Origin: Notamacropus eugenii
Lineage: Eukaryota; Chordata; Mammalia; Diprotodontia; Macropodidae
Assembly (NCBI RefSeq): GCF_028372415.1
Contig: NC_092874.1
Location: 330,664,651 to 330,728,650, forward strand
DNA: 64,000 bases
Direction: 5' to 3'
Position 1 is the first letter of the stretch; every line of letters starts with the position of its first letter. Of the stretch, positions 41,640-52,118 are shown piece after piece. The notes below the pieces were generated by a model. The model searched no databases, was not told the DNA's origin, and saw only the letters and a program-made list of their open reading frames with translations. A program made the position numbers and the translations under genes.

Positions 41640-42592
41640 TTTTCTTCTCTAATGCCACTTCCAGGTTTCCCTCCTTCTTCCATCACTCCGTAACTTCTCT
41701 TCCTTTGAGGTTCATGCTACTTGTATATATCACTCAATCAAAATCCTACTTGTTGTCTACAGAACCCCATGTTACTCCCCTTCCTTCCTTGGTGAGTTTG
41801 ATACCTGGCTTACAATGTTTCTCTTCCCCCTGCCCCTCATATCCTGCCTTCATACTAGGGGACTTTAACATATATATTGATTCTCCCTCAGGTATCCCAA
41901 TCACTCATTTTCTCCACTTACTCACCTCCCATGAGCTACTCCTCCACCCCACCTAAGCCACACACTGATATGGTCTTACCCTTGAGCTTGCCATCATCCA
42001 CAGATGTAATACTTCCATTCAAGAATTCTGAACTCCCCTTATCCAAACACAATCTATCGGTTTTTCATTTCTCTGCCTTCCCTTACAAAACTCTACATTT
42101 TGTATTGTGATCACCAATCTCTTGACTCCTCATTCTCTCTGGTCATCTCCCCTGTGCTAGCCACTCTCTCCTCTTCTCCCCTTCTTGATTTCTTTGTGAA
42201 CCAATTCAATCTACGCTGTCTTTCTTTCTTGAATCCATAGCCCCCTTATCATATAGGTAATTATCTCCAGCCTAACTTCATCCTTGGATCACTTCCATCA
42301 CTACTCACTTTGGCTCCTATACATATGCTGCTGAATGACAGTGGAGAAAATCATGCAACCATACTGACTGTGTCTACTACAATTTTTTGTCACCCAACCC
42401 TTATCGTGCCCTCACTGATGCTAGGTAATCCTACTATACCTTCCTAATTAACTCACTGTCCTACCCTCCATAGCATCTCTTCCAAACCTTTTCATCCCTC
42501 CTTAAACCTCTCATGTCTCCTCCTCTCCCTGCTCTCTCAACTGGGAACCTTGCCTCATATTTAAAGAAGTAATTGAGGCAATTTGCTGTGAA
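41640..42592 (+). pseudogene. L2 LINE ORF2 endonuclease-domain remnant
   Basis: Around 41730-41800 one frame gives LLVVYRTPCYSPSFLGEFDTWL, trimmed here as VYRTPCYSPSF and GEFDTWL, the L2 endonuclease line. Another frame gives AFILGDFNIYIDSPSG at about 41851-41898, the conserved GDFN motif of the APE-type endonuclease, then LLLHPT. Later 'LPLSKHN' corresponds to the SDHN/D motif area. At 42550-42580 'LASYFKEVIEAI' matches the L2 linker before RT. Frames change several times, so this is a dead copy. It would have nicked target DNA for L2 insertion. Confidence 0.85.
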
Positions 42593-42642
42593 TCCTCTCC
42601 TCTCCTCTCCTCTCCTCTTCTCTCCTCTTCTCTCCTCTCCTT
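42593..42642. repeat. (CTCTC/CTCTT)n pentanucleotide tract
   Basis: About ten 5-base units, C/T only, arising inside the L2 sequence. Confidence 0.9.
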
Positions 42643-43199
42643 ATTAAAGAAACAGCAACCAGAGTTAGATTGAACCTGAAAATCACATCCCTTAGGCTAA
42701 TAATTTTGAATGAGAAGATAACTCTAGCCCTGTATCCTCTCTCTCTGAAGAGAACAGAACGCCCAAGCCTCTGCCCTACTGCTTCCTCTTTGGCAGAAAA
42801 TCAAATCTCCTTTGGAGAAGGTGGGGGGAGAAGAGGCTCTGCCTCCCTTTGAGCCACATAGTGACACCCCCATGTTACATATGTGGGACAGTCCTGAAAA
42901 CATTCATTTTATCTTATTTCATTTCATCCATTCATTAAATATTTATAAAAAATGAAGATGAAAGTTTAGATAAAATTCAGTCCCCAACTATAACAAAATA
43001 TCTCAGATCCAAGTTGTGGGAAAAGATTCTCTGATTTAAAAATTTCCATTTGACTTCTCAGGATTGGCATTGTCAGAGGAAGCTGTTGTGTCTGTGGGAG
43101 TCAAATCTAAAAGTCTAAAAGCCGAAAAAATCTCCTAGGTGCTCCAGGTCAAATTAAATTATAGTGAAATTCTTTGGTTACGTTGGCACTTTTATCATA
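42643..43199. other. Unassigned, partly L2-like sequence
   Basis: Sequence to about 42800 may continue L2 ORF2. Beyond that nothing is recognised. Confidence 0.35.
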
Positions 43200-43990
43200 T
43201 TAAGGATTAGTCAACAGTACTTTTTTTACTTTCATTTTTAAATTTTAAAGTCTGAAATCTTTTCCCCCTTTAGCCTCACTCACCCATTGAGAAGACAAGC
43301 AATTATAGTTATTATACATGTGAAACTATACAAAGCATTTCCATATTAATCATGTTGCAGAAAAAAAAACCCAAGAAAAATAAAGTGAAAAAATATACTT
43401 CAACCCACTCAGAGTTCATCAGTTCTCTGTCTGCCAGGCATAGCATTTTTCATCATGAGTCCTTTGCAGTTGTCATGGATCATTGTATTGCTCAAAGTAA
43501 CTAAGTCTTTCGTAGTTGATCACTGTTACCCATATTGCTGCTCCTGTCTACACTGTTTTGGTTATACTTATTTCACTTCGCCTCACTTCATATAAGACTT
43601 CCTAGGTTTTTCTGAAGCACCCCCTCCATCATTTCTTATAGTACAAAGGTGTCCCATCACAAGCAACTTGTTCAGTCATTCCCCGAATGATGAGCATCAT
43701 TTCCAGTGTCCAATTCTTTGCCATCACAAAAAGAGCTGCTCTAAATACGTTTTGTATACATGTGTGTTTATGTATGTATGTAGATATACATGCATATATG
43801 TGTGTGTATGTGCTATATACATATATGTATATATGCATGTATACATATATGTCCTTTTCCTTTTTATATTATCTCTTTGAAGTATAGTGGTATTGTTGGG
43901 TCAAAGAGTATGCAAAATTTTATAACTCTTTGAACATAGCTCCAAATGGTTCTCCAGAATGGTTGTACCAGTTCGCAGCCCCACCAATAG
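43200..43990 (-). mobile_element. L1 3' end with internal microsatellite
   Basis: Antisense L1 3' UTR and ORF2 end: 'gaagacaagcaattatagtt', 'tcatcagttctctgtctgcc', 'catcatgagtcctttgcagt', 'tggatcattgtattgctcaa', 'gaagcaccccctccatcat', 'cacaaaaagagctgctctaa', 'ctccagaatggttgtaccag', 'ccccaccaatag'. A (TATG)n-rich tract at 43755-43855 replaces the usual poly-U-like spot. 5'-truncated. Confidence 0.9.
43755..43855. repeat. (TATG/TA)n microsatellite
   Basis: Interrupted TATG, TATA and TGTG units inside the L1 fragment; overlapping open frames rich in Tyr, Ile, Cys and Met come from this. Confidence 0.9.
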
Positions 43991-44909
43991 TTCAGCAGTA
44001 CTTTTGAGATGGATTCCCTCTACCTGCTCTCATAATCAAAGGCAACTTTGACCCCCTCCTGCTGCTTCCAATTTTTGAACGGAGAAAAGGAAATAGAGGA
44101 AGAGGAGAAGCTAAGAAAAATAGAAAAGTAAGGTAAAAAATTATCCCCCTCCCTCCCTAATTAAGGATAAGAATGATACTTAGAACTTTTGACCCCCCAG
44201 TGGAGAATTAAGAAAATGCGACTCTCTCCCAACACATTAATTTTTTCCCCTGGAGGTGGAGGACTATGACTGTGTACTATTGCATATATAGTCAGTCATA
44301 ATTAATACTTTGGTTATTCTTGAATTGCTTTCCCCCCTCTTTTTCTTTCTCTGTATTTTATTTTGAAGATGTTGCTCCCCATTACCCTTATGCTGGAAGT
44401 TCAGGGACACTCAGTCTCACACTGATTGATATAGAACTTGCACCTTCCCCTTTCTTACTTGAGCCAGGTGTCTGTGCCTCACTTCCCTCCTCTAGTCCCA
44501 GGGCCTCACCCTATTAATGCTGAATTTAATGTGGGCACCCAAGTGACTTCTTAGTCTATAGGTGCTCAGAACTCCAGAAATCAAAAGATCTGCCAGCTTC
44601 AGTCTGCCCATAGAAGGGATTACAGGCTCTGAGCCTGCTCTTTATTTTTAAATTCTTGTTACAAGGGATGGCTCACTGGGTAGGGGAAGGAAAGGAATAT
44701 ATTCAGAAATGAATGAAATGTAAAAACCAAAGATGTCAATAAAAAGGACATAAGCATACGGATTTCTATGTCAACCTTATCACCTATTGTTTAAAGGAAT
44801 GACTTTCAAGGAGTATCTCTAGGGAGGAATTATCTCAGTAGGAAGGATAACATTCATGAATAAAAAGCAAAGTTTAGCCAAACCAACCAAAAAGAATACT
44901 GTTTAGAGA
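43991..44909. other. Unassigned; possible old retroelement at 44340-44760
   Basis: The right end (44660-44755) reads 'gatggctcactgggtagggg' and 'atgtaaaaaccaaagatgtc', then 'aataaaaagg', like the 3' end of a marsupial retroposon. I cannot name it. Confidence 0.35.
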
Positions 44910-45030
44910 GTCAATGTGGTATATTATAGTACAAACTGCAGTTTGAATCTTGCCCATGACATTTCCTGACTGTGTAACCCTAAAACCCACCTCTGAGTTT
45001 CAGTTTCCACAGTTTCAAAATGGAGATAGC
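44910..45030 (+). repeat. MIR-type SINE, degraded
   Basis: 'gtcaatgtggtatattatag', 'cctgactgtgtaaccctaaa', 'cagtttccacagtttcaaaa', 'tggagatagctg'. Confidence 0.6.
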
Positions 45031-45489
45031 TGTAGACTCTATGTCATAGAGGCAATATTTTAACTCCTCTTCCACCCCACTCTCATGTAGATTAGGCTAG
45101 TTTTTCTTTTAAAAGTTATTGGCACATTCCTTTAGACTTAGTTGGTTCAGAGCACTAAGGAGACTAGGGACTAGGACAGACTTCATTTCCTCTTCTATTC
45201 CCTATATTCAAAGGAACCTAAGCAGCTAGAGGAGCCCTCAGATGCTTGGTTCATAGGTTAAGATAACGAGCAAAATCGACTCTAGGGATTCTTAGGGCCT
45301 GTTGACGAATATCCTTCTGCTATGGCTAAATACGTTTCCTTTTGTTAATTATTGGATGACCGATGAGCATCTTATTTTATTCCAATAGCAAACATGAACT
45401 AACAGGGGACCTGCCTGACTCAGGCCCAGTTTACAACAACCTACTTTAGAGAGCTATGAGGAAGATCAAATGGATCTAAATGGATAATG
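45031..45489. other. Unassigned non-coding sequence
   Basis: Nothing recognised. Confidence 0.3.
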
Positions 45490-45840
45490 AATCTATCTGT
45501 CTATCTGTTTCAGTTTCTATCTGTTTCTATCTAATCTGTGCCTATGTTTCTTTCTGTCTACTATCTATCTATCTATTTATCTATCTACCTTTATCTATGT
45601 GTCTATCCATCCATCCATCCATCCATCCATCCATCCATCCATCCATCCATCCACCTATCCATCCATCCATCCATCCATCCATCCATCTACCCATCTATCT
45701 GTCTATCTGTCTGTCTGTCTGTCTGCCTACCTATCTACCTTTATCTATGTATCTATCCATCCATCTTTCCATCTATCCATCCTTCCATCCATTCATCCAT
45801 CCATCTATCTATCTAATCTCTCTCTGTTTTTGTCTATTTC
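45490..45840. repeat. (CTAT/CCAT)n tetranucleotide array
   Basis: About 340 bases of CTAT, CCAT and CTGT units, with an uninterrupted (CCAT)n core at 45605-45650 and another at 45655-45685. Because a 4-base unit repeats every 12 bases and has no stop in this orientation, all three frames stay open as Ser-Ile-His-Pro or Tyr-Leu-Ser repeats (up to 150 codons). Not a gene. Confidence 0.97.
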
Positions 45841-45849
45841 CAAGTAGTT

Positions 45850-45854
<5 letters not shown>

Positions 45855-45890
<36 letters not shown>
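45855..45890. repeat. (CA)n microsatellite
   Basis: About 17 CA units next to the tetranucleotide array. Confidence 0.96.
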
Positions 45891-45894
<4 letters not shown>

Positions 45895-45984
45895 GACACA
45901 TTTGGACTGGATCTATGAATTCATTGATATAGGCAACTACCTCTACCAATACATATCAGCCAACACTGTCACTAACAGTCATAG

Positions 45985-46118
45985 AAAATTTCCCAGGGGC
46001 AATGAGAGGTTAAATGACTTGCCAAGAGTTATACAGTCAATATGTGCAGTTAAAACTTAAAATCACTTATTTCTGGCCCTGAGTTTGGCTTTGTATACAT
46101 TATACTACATTGCCTCCT
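45985..46118 (-). repeat. MIR/CORE-SINE fragment
   Basis: 'atgagaggttaaatgacttg', 'ccaagagttatacagtcaat', 'ctacattgcctcct' head. Confidence 0.7.
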
Positions 46119-46119
46119 A

Positions 46120-46365
46120 TGCAGTTGTTCAGTTGTTTCAGTCATATCTGACTTTTAGTGACCCCATTTGGAGTTTTCTTTTGCAAAGATACTGAGGGGT
46201 TTGCCATTTCCTTTTCCAGCTAATTTTACAAATGAAGAAACTGAGGCAAACAGGATTAAATGACTTGCCCAGGGTCACATATCTAATAAGTGTCTGATAC
46301 CAGATTTAAACGCAGATCTTCCTGACTCTAGACCCTGTCCTCTATCCACTAAGCCACCTAACTAT
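46120..46365 (-). mobile_element. Marsupial tRNA-headed SINE with RTE tail
   Basis: Complete reverse copy: 'ttgttcagttgtttcagtca', 'agtgaccccatttggagttt', 'tttgccatttccttttccag', 'gcccagggtcacatatctaa', head 'cactaagccacctaactatt'. Confidence 0.96.
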
Positions 46366-46460
46366 TCCATATATGTATATATATATGAATGTGTGTGTAC
46401 ACATACATATATGTATCTATGTATTTATACATATATAGAGAAAGAGAGAGAACAGTGAGA
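46366..46460. repeat. AT/GT-rich low-complexity tract
   Basis: TATATG and GTGTGT units followed by AGAGAG. Confidence 0.85.
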
Positions 46461-47149
46461 CCCAGAGAGAGATTGGAGAGAAGAGTGCATGAATCACAAA
46501 TGCCAACTTTATGCCCTTGTCTTCTCTTCTAAAGCACTGATTTCTAGAATCGTTGATCGTTTGGTTTGAAGTGTATTGTGATACCAGAGATTTAAATTGC
46601 AATGGTTTTTTAAATTGGCATTCTCCTAACGGATTGGTATATCCTTTGCTGTACAATTTTTTTTTTTTTTGCAATTATTCCCATTTGATTTCAGTGGCCT
46701 CCTCTACTTCCTCTAAAAAGTACTCAATGACATGAATATATATTATGTAAAACAAAATCAAAATTTGCTTGGAGACTTGCAGCAACTCATGAGATGGTTG
46801 GAGATGCTACTGAAGATCACTATAGGAGTGCCTGCGGAAATCTGTCAGACTTGGGCCACTGCACAATACCCGATCCCTACAAATCCTCTCTGTACTTCAG
46901 TCTAGTTCTACCTAGGAGGCACAGGAAGCCCAATTAGACTTCCTTCTTAGCAGGAGATGACAGAGAGTCCTACTAGTTCACGTACATTCACTAAGCAGGG
47001 TGAGGTCTTTTAGACTTCATGGTTTCTATTTTTCTCTAGGATCTTCAAAGGTGTCCACAATTCACATGTAATCTCTTTGTATACCGTGGCTGTAGCCTTT
47101 AGTGAAGCTGGTAAGATTTAGGTTACTCATTACTTACTGTGTCAAGTTC
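46461..47149. other. Unassigned non-coding sequence
   Basis: A 13-base T-run at 46658-46670. No family or exon recognised. Confidence 0.3.
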
Positions 47150-47485
47150 AATTATTTCTAGGCCCTCAATGATCTGGGTCTACTCTATCTAGCCAACCCT
47201 ATGTTCCACTATTTCCCTATATACAGACTTCATTCGCATAAAGCCAGACCTCTCACTGTCCCCTTTACATTCCATGTGAATTTGCTTATACAACTGTCCT
47301 TCTTTGACTTGCCTTTTTTTTTTGCTTCCTTTAAGGCTTGAATTACTTCTCCTCTGGGAAGTCCTCTCTGACTAGTTTGAGTCATGCTGAAATCTCTCTT
47401 TCTTGAACTCCTATGGCACCTATAGTCTCCAGATCACAATTCGACACAATTATATTCTATTTTGAATTTTTCTCTAATTGTTTTA
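47150..47485 (+). repeat. L2 LINE 3' end, left part
   Basis: 'ctaggccctcaatgatctgg', 'agacctctcactgtcccctt', 'gcttcctttaaggcttgaat', 'gggaagtcctctctgact', 'tcctatggcacctatagtct' follow L2. The tail is found beyond the insertions, at 48185. Confidence 0.82.
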
Positions 47486-47499
47486 TATCTCTGTGATAT

Positions 47500-47706
47500 T
47501 TTTGAAGTAGAACACTAGGCCTGGAGCCAAGAAGATCTGAGTTCCAATTCAACTTCCCTCACTTACTAGATAAGTGACCCTGGCCAAGTCACTTAACTTC
47601 TGTCTGCCTTAGTTTCTTCATCTGTAAATAGCCCTTACCTCCCAGGGCTGTTGAAAAGATAAAAATAAGATCATATTTGTAAAACATTTTTAAATTGTGC
47701 TGGAGA
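47500..47706 (+). repeat. MIR-type SINE inserted in L2
   Basis: 'ggcctggagccaagaagatc', 'ctcacttactagataagtga', 'ccctggccaagtcacttaac', 'agtttcttcatctgtaaata', 'cccagggctgttgaaaagat'. Confidence 0.88.
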
Positions 47707-47707
47707 A

Positions 47708-47798
47708 GGTTTTTTTTTTTTTAGTATTTTATTTTTCCCCATTTATGTGTAAAAACAGCTTTTAACATTTATTTTTAAAACTTTTGAGAAGACTTTTG
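47708..47798 (-). mobile_element. L1 3' tip
   Basis: A 13-base T-run, then 'agtattttatttttcccc', 'tatgtgtaaaaacagctttt', 'aacatttatttttaaaactt' is the antisense of the last roughly 90 bases of marsupial L1 with its poly-A. Very strongly 5'-truncated insertion. Confidence 0.85.
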
Positions 47799-48118
47799 AG
47801 AGTTCCTTGGACAGTAAGAAGATCAAATCAGTCAATACTTAAAGAAATTCATTCAGGCTAGTCACTGGAAGGTCAAATACTGAAGCTGAAGCTACTTTGG
47901 CCACATAATGACAAGACAGAACTCACTGGAAAAGACTGATGTAGGGAAAGACTGCAGGCAAAAGAAAAAAGGGATGACAGAGGATGAAATGGATAGTATG
48001 GAACCAGCAATCACAAACTTGGATGGACTTTGAGAAATAGTGAAGGCTAGAGCTGGTTGTTGTGCTGGGGTCCATGAGGTCATGAAGAGTTGGATATGAC
48101 TGAATGAAAACAACAAGT
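47799..48118 (+). mobile_element. RTE/BovB-type LINE 3' end
   Basis: 'actttggccacataatgaca', 'agacagaactcactggaaaa', 'gactgatgtagggaaagact', 'gaggatgaaatggatagtat', 'gtccatgaggtcatgaagag' and 'ttggatatgactgaatg' then 'aaaacaacaa' follow the RTE/BovB 3' end closely. The last 45 bases match the tails of the SINEs in this window, identifying the LINE partner class. Confidence 0.9.
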
Positions 48119-48184
48119 GTTTTGCAAACCTGAGAGTATGAAATAAATGCTAGCTATTGTTATCAATGTTACTATTGCCATTAA

Positions 48185-48285
48185 CTTATCTCCATTAGAT
48201 TTTAAGGTCAGCAAGGAGAGGTACCATGTTATTTAATTTTTTTATGCCTCTTGCAAGACTAATAGGGTGCTGGACATTTTTAGCG
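48185..48285 (+). repeat. L2 LINE 3' end, right part
   Basis: 'ctccattagattttaaggtc', 'agcaaggagaggtaccatg', 'ctaatagggtgctgg' are the L2 terminus, collinear with 47150-47485. Confidence 0.7.
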
Positions 48286-48494
48286 ATCAGAATATGGAGA
48301 CAATCTGGGTGTGAATACTGACTGATGTTTGCTAGCTATGGGACCAAAGAAGACTCACCCTCTCTACACTCAGTTTCCTCATATGTAAAATGAGCTAGGA
48401 AGAAAATGGCAAACCACTCCCATATCTTTGCCAAGAAAACCCCAATTGGAATCATGAAGAATCAGACACGACTGGAATGACCAAACAGCAAACC
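48286..48494 (+). mobile_element. Marsupial tRNA-headed SINE with RTE tail, head degraded
   Basis: 'gtttcctcatatgtaaaatg', 'aaaatggcaaaccactccca', 'tatctttgccaagaaaaccc', 'gaatcagacacgactggaat', 'gaccaaacagcaa'. Confidence 0.93.
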
Positions 48495-48605
48495 TCCCAG
48501 GATTGCAATGAGATTAAAATGAGACATTTCTAAAGTACTTGGCACACTGCCTGGCACAGAGTAGGCATTATATAAAGTTATTTATTACTATTATTACTAT
48601 TCTCC
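48495..48605 (+). repeat. MIR-type SINE tail
   Basis: 'cccaggattgcaatgagatt', 'gcacactgcctggcacagag', 'taggcattatata': L2-type MIR tail, directly after the SINE. Confidence 0.8.
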
Positions 48606-48884
48606 TGCACTATAGGAGTAACCATTCTGTGCTACCATTTTTAAAGGAAAAAATGGGGGAGGAAGAAAAGCTTCTTTGGATTCTAACTTTTCTGCTTAAA
48701 TTTTTTATTGACTTGAATTGTGAAATAAAAGAAAATGTACCAAACTAAAAATCAGATCTAGGTTGTCATCCCAACTCTGCCTTTAAATAGATATGTGTTC
48801 TTGTGACACGTTATCACATTGTTTCTAGCTCCACAATTCTATAATACACTCACTATGGAAGATCAGGGAAGATAAGGTGAGCTT
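48606..48884. other. Unassigned non-coding sequence
   Basis: Nothing recognised. Confidence 0.3.
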
Positions 48885-49385
48885 GGAGGAGGTTCAGAAA
48901 AACAATCTTTATTAAGTCTTTAAGATCCTTGACTGTTCAGTGGGAGTTCAGACTGGAAGGACACACTGAATAGTGAGGGGTTTGTCAGCAAAGGTTTATT
49001 TCTCATGACTCAGGAGGGTAGAATACATTCTGCCCTCTGCCCCCAGCTCAGACTCACTCAGATAAGCATTGGAGAGGTGACCCAGATGGGCATGCTAGGA
49101 CAGTGCCCTGAGTAGTGGTTCTATGGGCTGTCCAGGGGCAGGATCAGCCAATGTTGTTAATCAGCAAGGAAAGAGTATCCTTCTTAGATCCTATATGGGG
49201 AACTTTAACTGGAGCACAGCAAGCCAGACAAATAGGAAAACTACAGCACAGTTGGTGGGACCCTGCCATAGGTAAACATTCCATTGTTTTAGATGCCAGG
49301 GAAGAAAGTGTTATAGGGCTCACACCTGACCCTGGCTACTCATTTAGTCATTTAAAAGACTTTATTATTTAGACTGTATGCATGA
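48885..49385 (-). mobile_element. Possible antisense solo LTR, unclassified
   Basis: About 500 bases of mid-GC, non-repetitive sequence with CTTTATT (AATAAAG on the minus strand) at 48908 and 48986 region. The style (phrases such as 'cagtgggagttcagactgg', 'gacagtgccctgagtagtgg') recalls marsupial ERV LTRs. I see no target duplication or internal gene. An 85-codon frame at 49115-49372 has no recognisable domain. Confidence 0.3.
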
Positions 49386-49784
49386 TATAAAATGACTATG
49401 AACATCACTCATTCCTTTAATAATTGTTTTTGAGTGCCTAGGTCACTATGCACAGTGCTCTATTGTTGACTTTACACAGGTTTTTGTAAATAAAATTTTT
49501 CAATACTTCAAGAATCCAAGATTTCATTAGTATGAGTACTTTGTTCACTGATGCAGATCAAAATTCCTCATGTCTTAACAATGATTAGTCAGTCATTAAG
49601 AGTTGCTGTGGCTGAAAACAAATCATTACTTCCTTGCCAACCAAGCCAATGAGCCACTCCCAATTTATCTCCATTGGTCTTTGACAACAGACATGCAGTC
49701 TAATAGTAAAAGACTTTACAGCTTGATGGTATATGCCTAAACTTGTGCTGCATTGGCTTAACCTTTGAAAATCCAGGGTTATGA
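49386..49784. other. Unassigned non-coding sequence
   Basis: Nothing recognised. Confidence 0.3.
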
Positions 49785-50290
49785 TATGTTGTCAATAAGT
49801 GTTTATTAAGCACTATCTATGTGCCTAAATGCTGAGGTTACAAAGAAAGGTAAAAGCATGATCCCTACACTGCTGGAGCTCACATTCTAAGAGGAGAGGA
49901 AATATTACATATCCATAGACGAAGGCACCAGCCTCTGGGAACATGGGATGGAAATGCGAGGGGAATCTGGAAAGATATCCTGTAGAGATGGGGTTTCAGC
50001 TGATTCTTGAGTTGGAGGTGAAAAGGAAGAGCATTCCAGGTATGGGAGAAAGCCAGTGCAAAGGATCAACGATGGGATATGGAGTATAACATGTGAGAAC
50101 CAGCAAGAAGGCTGGGAGCCGGATGGAGTCTAGTGTGTGGAATGGAGTAAAGTATAAGAACACCGAAAAGGTAGGATTTGGGCAGGTTATGAAGAACTTT
50201 CAAAATTAAAAAAAAAAAAAAAAGATTTTGTATTTGATCCTGGAGAGAATACTTAGCCACTAGACTTTATTGAGTAACTATGTGGGCATA
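49785..50290 (+). repeat. Ancient repeat family M1, left part (longest copy)
   Basis: 'gtgtttattaagcactatct', 'gatccctacactgctggagc', 'gagcattccaggtatgggag', 'aaccagcaagaaggctggga', 'gattttgtatttgatcctgg'. An A18 run is at 50206-50223. It continues after an inserted SINE at 50535. Confidence 0.8.
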
Positions 50291-50292
50291 TT

Positions 50293-50532
50293 AGGCTAGG
50301 ATGGTTGCTGAGTTGCTTTTCAGTTGTGTCCAACTCTTTGTAACCTCAACTGGGATTTTCTTGGCAAAGATACTGGAGTGATTTGCTATTTCCTTCTCCA
50401 GCTTGAGAGATGAGGAAACTGAGGCAAACAGGGTGAAGTGACTTGTCCAGGGTCACACAGTTAGTAGCTGAGGCCAGATTAGAATGTTTTCCTGACTCTA
50501 GACCTAGCCTTCCATTCACTGTGCCACCTTTC
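50293..50532 (-). mobile_element. Marsupial tRNA-headed SINE with RTE tail, inserted in M1
   Basis: Reverse copy: 'gagttgcttttcagttgtgt', 'ccaactctttgtaacctcaa', 'tctccagcttgagagatgag', 'tgtccagggtcacacagtta', head 'cactgtgccaccttt'. Confidence 0.95.
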
Positions 50533-50534
50533 AA

Positions 50535-50725
50535 ATGGGTGGAGGGTGGATTGGAGTCAGGTGACTTTAGGCAATCAGGCTAATTGGAAGGCAATTGCAG
50601 CAGTCAAAACAAAAAGTGATGAGAGGCTGAAGTTGAGTGGTAGCTGGATGACTAGGTGTATTATAGAGGACATGTTGTGGAAGTAGAAAGTGTTATGATT
50701 TGGCAATGGAGCGGAAATATGGCTG
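50535..50725 (+). repeat. Ancient repeat family M1, right part
   Basis: 'gtggagggtggattggagtc', 'ggcaattgcagcagtcaaaa', 'agtgatgagaggctgaagtt' continues M1 collinearly. Confidence 0.75.
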
Positions 50726-50792
50726 AGTGAATTTCAGTTGACACTGAGCTTGTGAGTCAAAGTGCCTGAAAGGGTAGTGGTGCTTTCAACAG

Positions 50793-50850
50793 CATTGTTG
50801 CTGAATTGTTATCAGTTGTGTCCAGCTCTTCATGACCCATTTTATTGGTG
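50793..50850 (-). repeat. SINE tail fragment (RTE tail)
   Basis: 'gctgaattgttatcagttgt', 'gtccagctcttcatgaccca' is only the 3' tail of the SINE in reverse; the body is missing, or it is an RTE tip. Confidence 0.75.
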
Positions 50851-50859
50851 GGTGAAAGT

Positions 50860-51870
50860 TCTGTGAAATCATGCTTATATGATAAAATAATGGAAACCAC
50901 ACTCTACATTTGACCACAACTAAAAATGCTTTCATAGGGTGACACCATGTGATCTTCTGCATTTTCCTTGCTGTATTTTTGGTTCATACTTCAGAAATTA
51001 GTACTTTTTCATAAATCAAACCTCATTTTTTAAAAATTGCCCTTAAGCTATGTCTCCAAAGCCTTGGTGAGAAGGAGATTTGAGGCAATTATCTGGCTAA
51101 TTCAAGCTCCCTCGGAGAGCCCCTGGCAGAATTAATTCCTCCTCTGTAGCTAGGTAGAAAGAAGCCATCACGAGTTTTCTCCAGGATTCCTGTGACATAA
51201 AATGGCAGGGCTTCTGGTAAGATTTGTTCAGTGTGCCTGAAATGTTGCCTTTGGCTATTTTAGTCACTACAGCTCAGTGTTTGTTCAGTGGAGGAGGTCA
51301 AAAGATCTGTGCTTTCAAAAGTTAATCATTTATGGCAGCATTTGGTTAGTTGATAACTTGTACTTTCACTGTCGCAGACTGACTGATGTAGACTGTAGAT
51401 TATAAATTCATTATCCTCTTCAATTGTTTTCATCTTCTCCAATACATTTTTGTACCTATTTCACTCAGTGGTGATGGAGTTTTCATGTTAGGTTTTTCCC
51501 TTATGGCTCCTTACTCTTTAGAATTCCTTGATTTGTCACTTAAAAGTACATATCTATTTTATGCTCCCAGTGCTCATTCTGTATCAACCATAATACATAT
51601 TCACTGATTTTGACTGCTTTAAACATTGGTAACAGCTCTAAAGAAAGTAGTATGTTTAGGCATGCTGCTCCCTCAGTCAGGAAGCCTTACCTCTTGAAAC
51701 TAAGAATTTCTGCAGCTTGAAGAAATCTCATCTCTCTACCTTTTTCAACTGTATTTCTGCAAATACGCTCTTGATTAGCCTGTTCCAAAATCAGAGCTGG
51801 AAACCAGTGCATTTGGTGGAGATAGGATTCTGTAAATTTTAGTTGAGTAGGGTTAAATGTTAGGTACATT
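50860..51870. other. Repeat-poor block, candidate regulatory DNA
   Basis: About 1 kb without a recognised repeat. The part 51040-51400 is higher in complexity and contains 'gaattaattcctcctctg', 'ctatttttggttcat'-type AT-rich cores and an inverted pair around 51376 (gactgactgatg). No coding evidence. Confidence 0.35.
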
Positions 51871-51874
51871 TGGG

Positions 51875-52118
51875 TCATCTAGGGGGTGCAAGTGCAGGAA
51901 TTAGAGTCAGGAAGATCTGAATTCAAATTTGACCTGAGACACTTACTAAACTGAGCGACCCTGGGCAAGTCACTTAACCTTGTTTGCTTCAGTTTCCTCA
52001 TCTGTAAAATGAGTTAGAGAAGGAAAAGACAAACTATTCTACTCTCTTTGTCAAGCAAAGTCCAGATGGGGTCATGAAGAGTCAGACAAGACTGAAATAA
52101 CTGAATACCACCAATAAT
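51875..52118 (+). mobile_element. Marsupial tRNA-headed SINE with RTE tail
   Basis: Forward copy: 'gaattagagtcaggaagatc', 'gagacacttactaaactgag', 'cgaccctgggcaagtcactt', 'gtttcctcatctgtaaaatg', 'gatggggtcatgaagagtca', 'gacaagactgaaataactga'. Confidence 0.95.

Noticed and set aside
45600..45690. CRISPR-like regular repeats
   Set aside because: Units are 4 bases with no unique spacers; the genome is mammalian.
45480..45932. 150-codon repeat protein (Ser-Ile-His-Pro)n
   Set aside because: Product of a 4-base microsatellite open in all frames.
49115..49372. 85-codon frame with exon-like composition
   Set aside because: No recognisable domain, no clear splice sites, and the surrounding 500 bases look like a possible antisense LTR.
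48885..49385. Endogenous retrovirus provirus
   Set aside because: No gag, pol or env-like coding is seen in either direction; at most a solo LTR.
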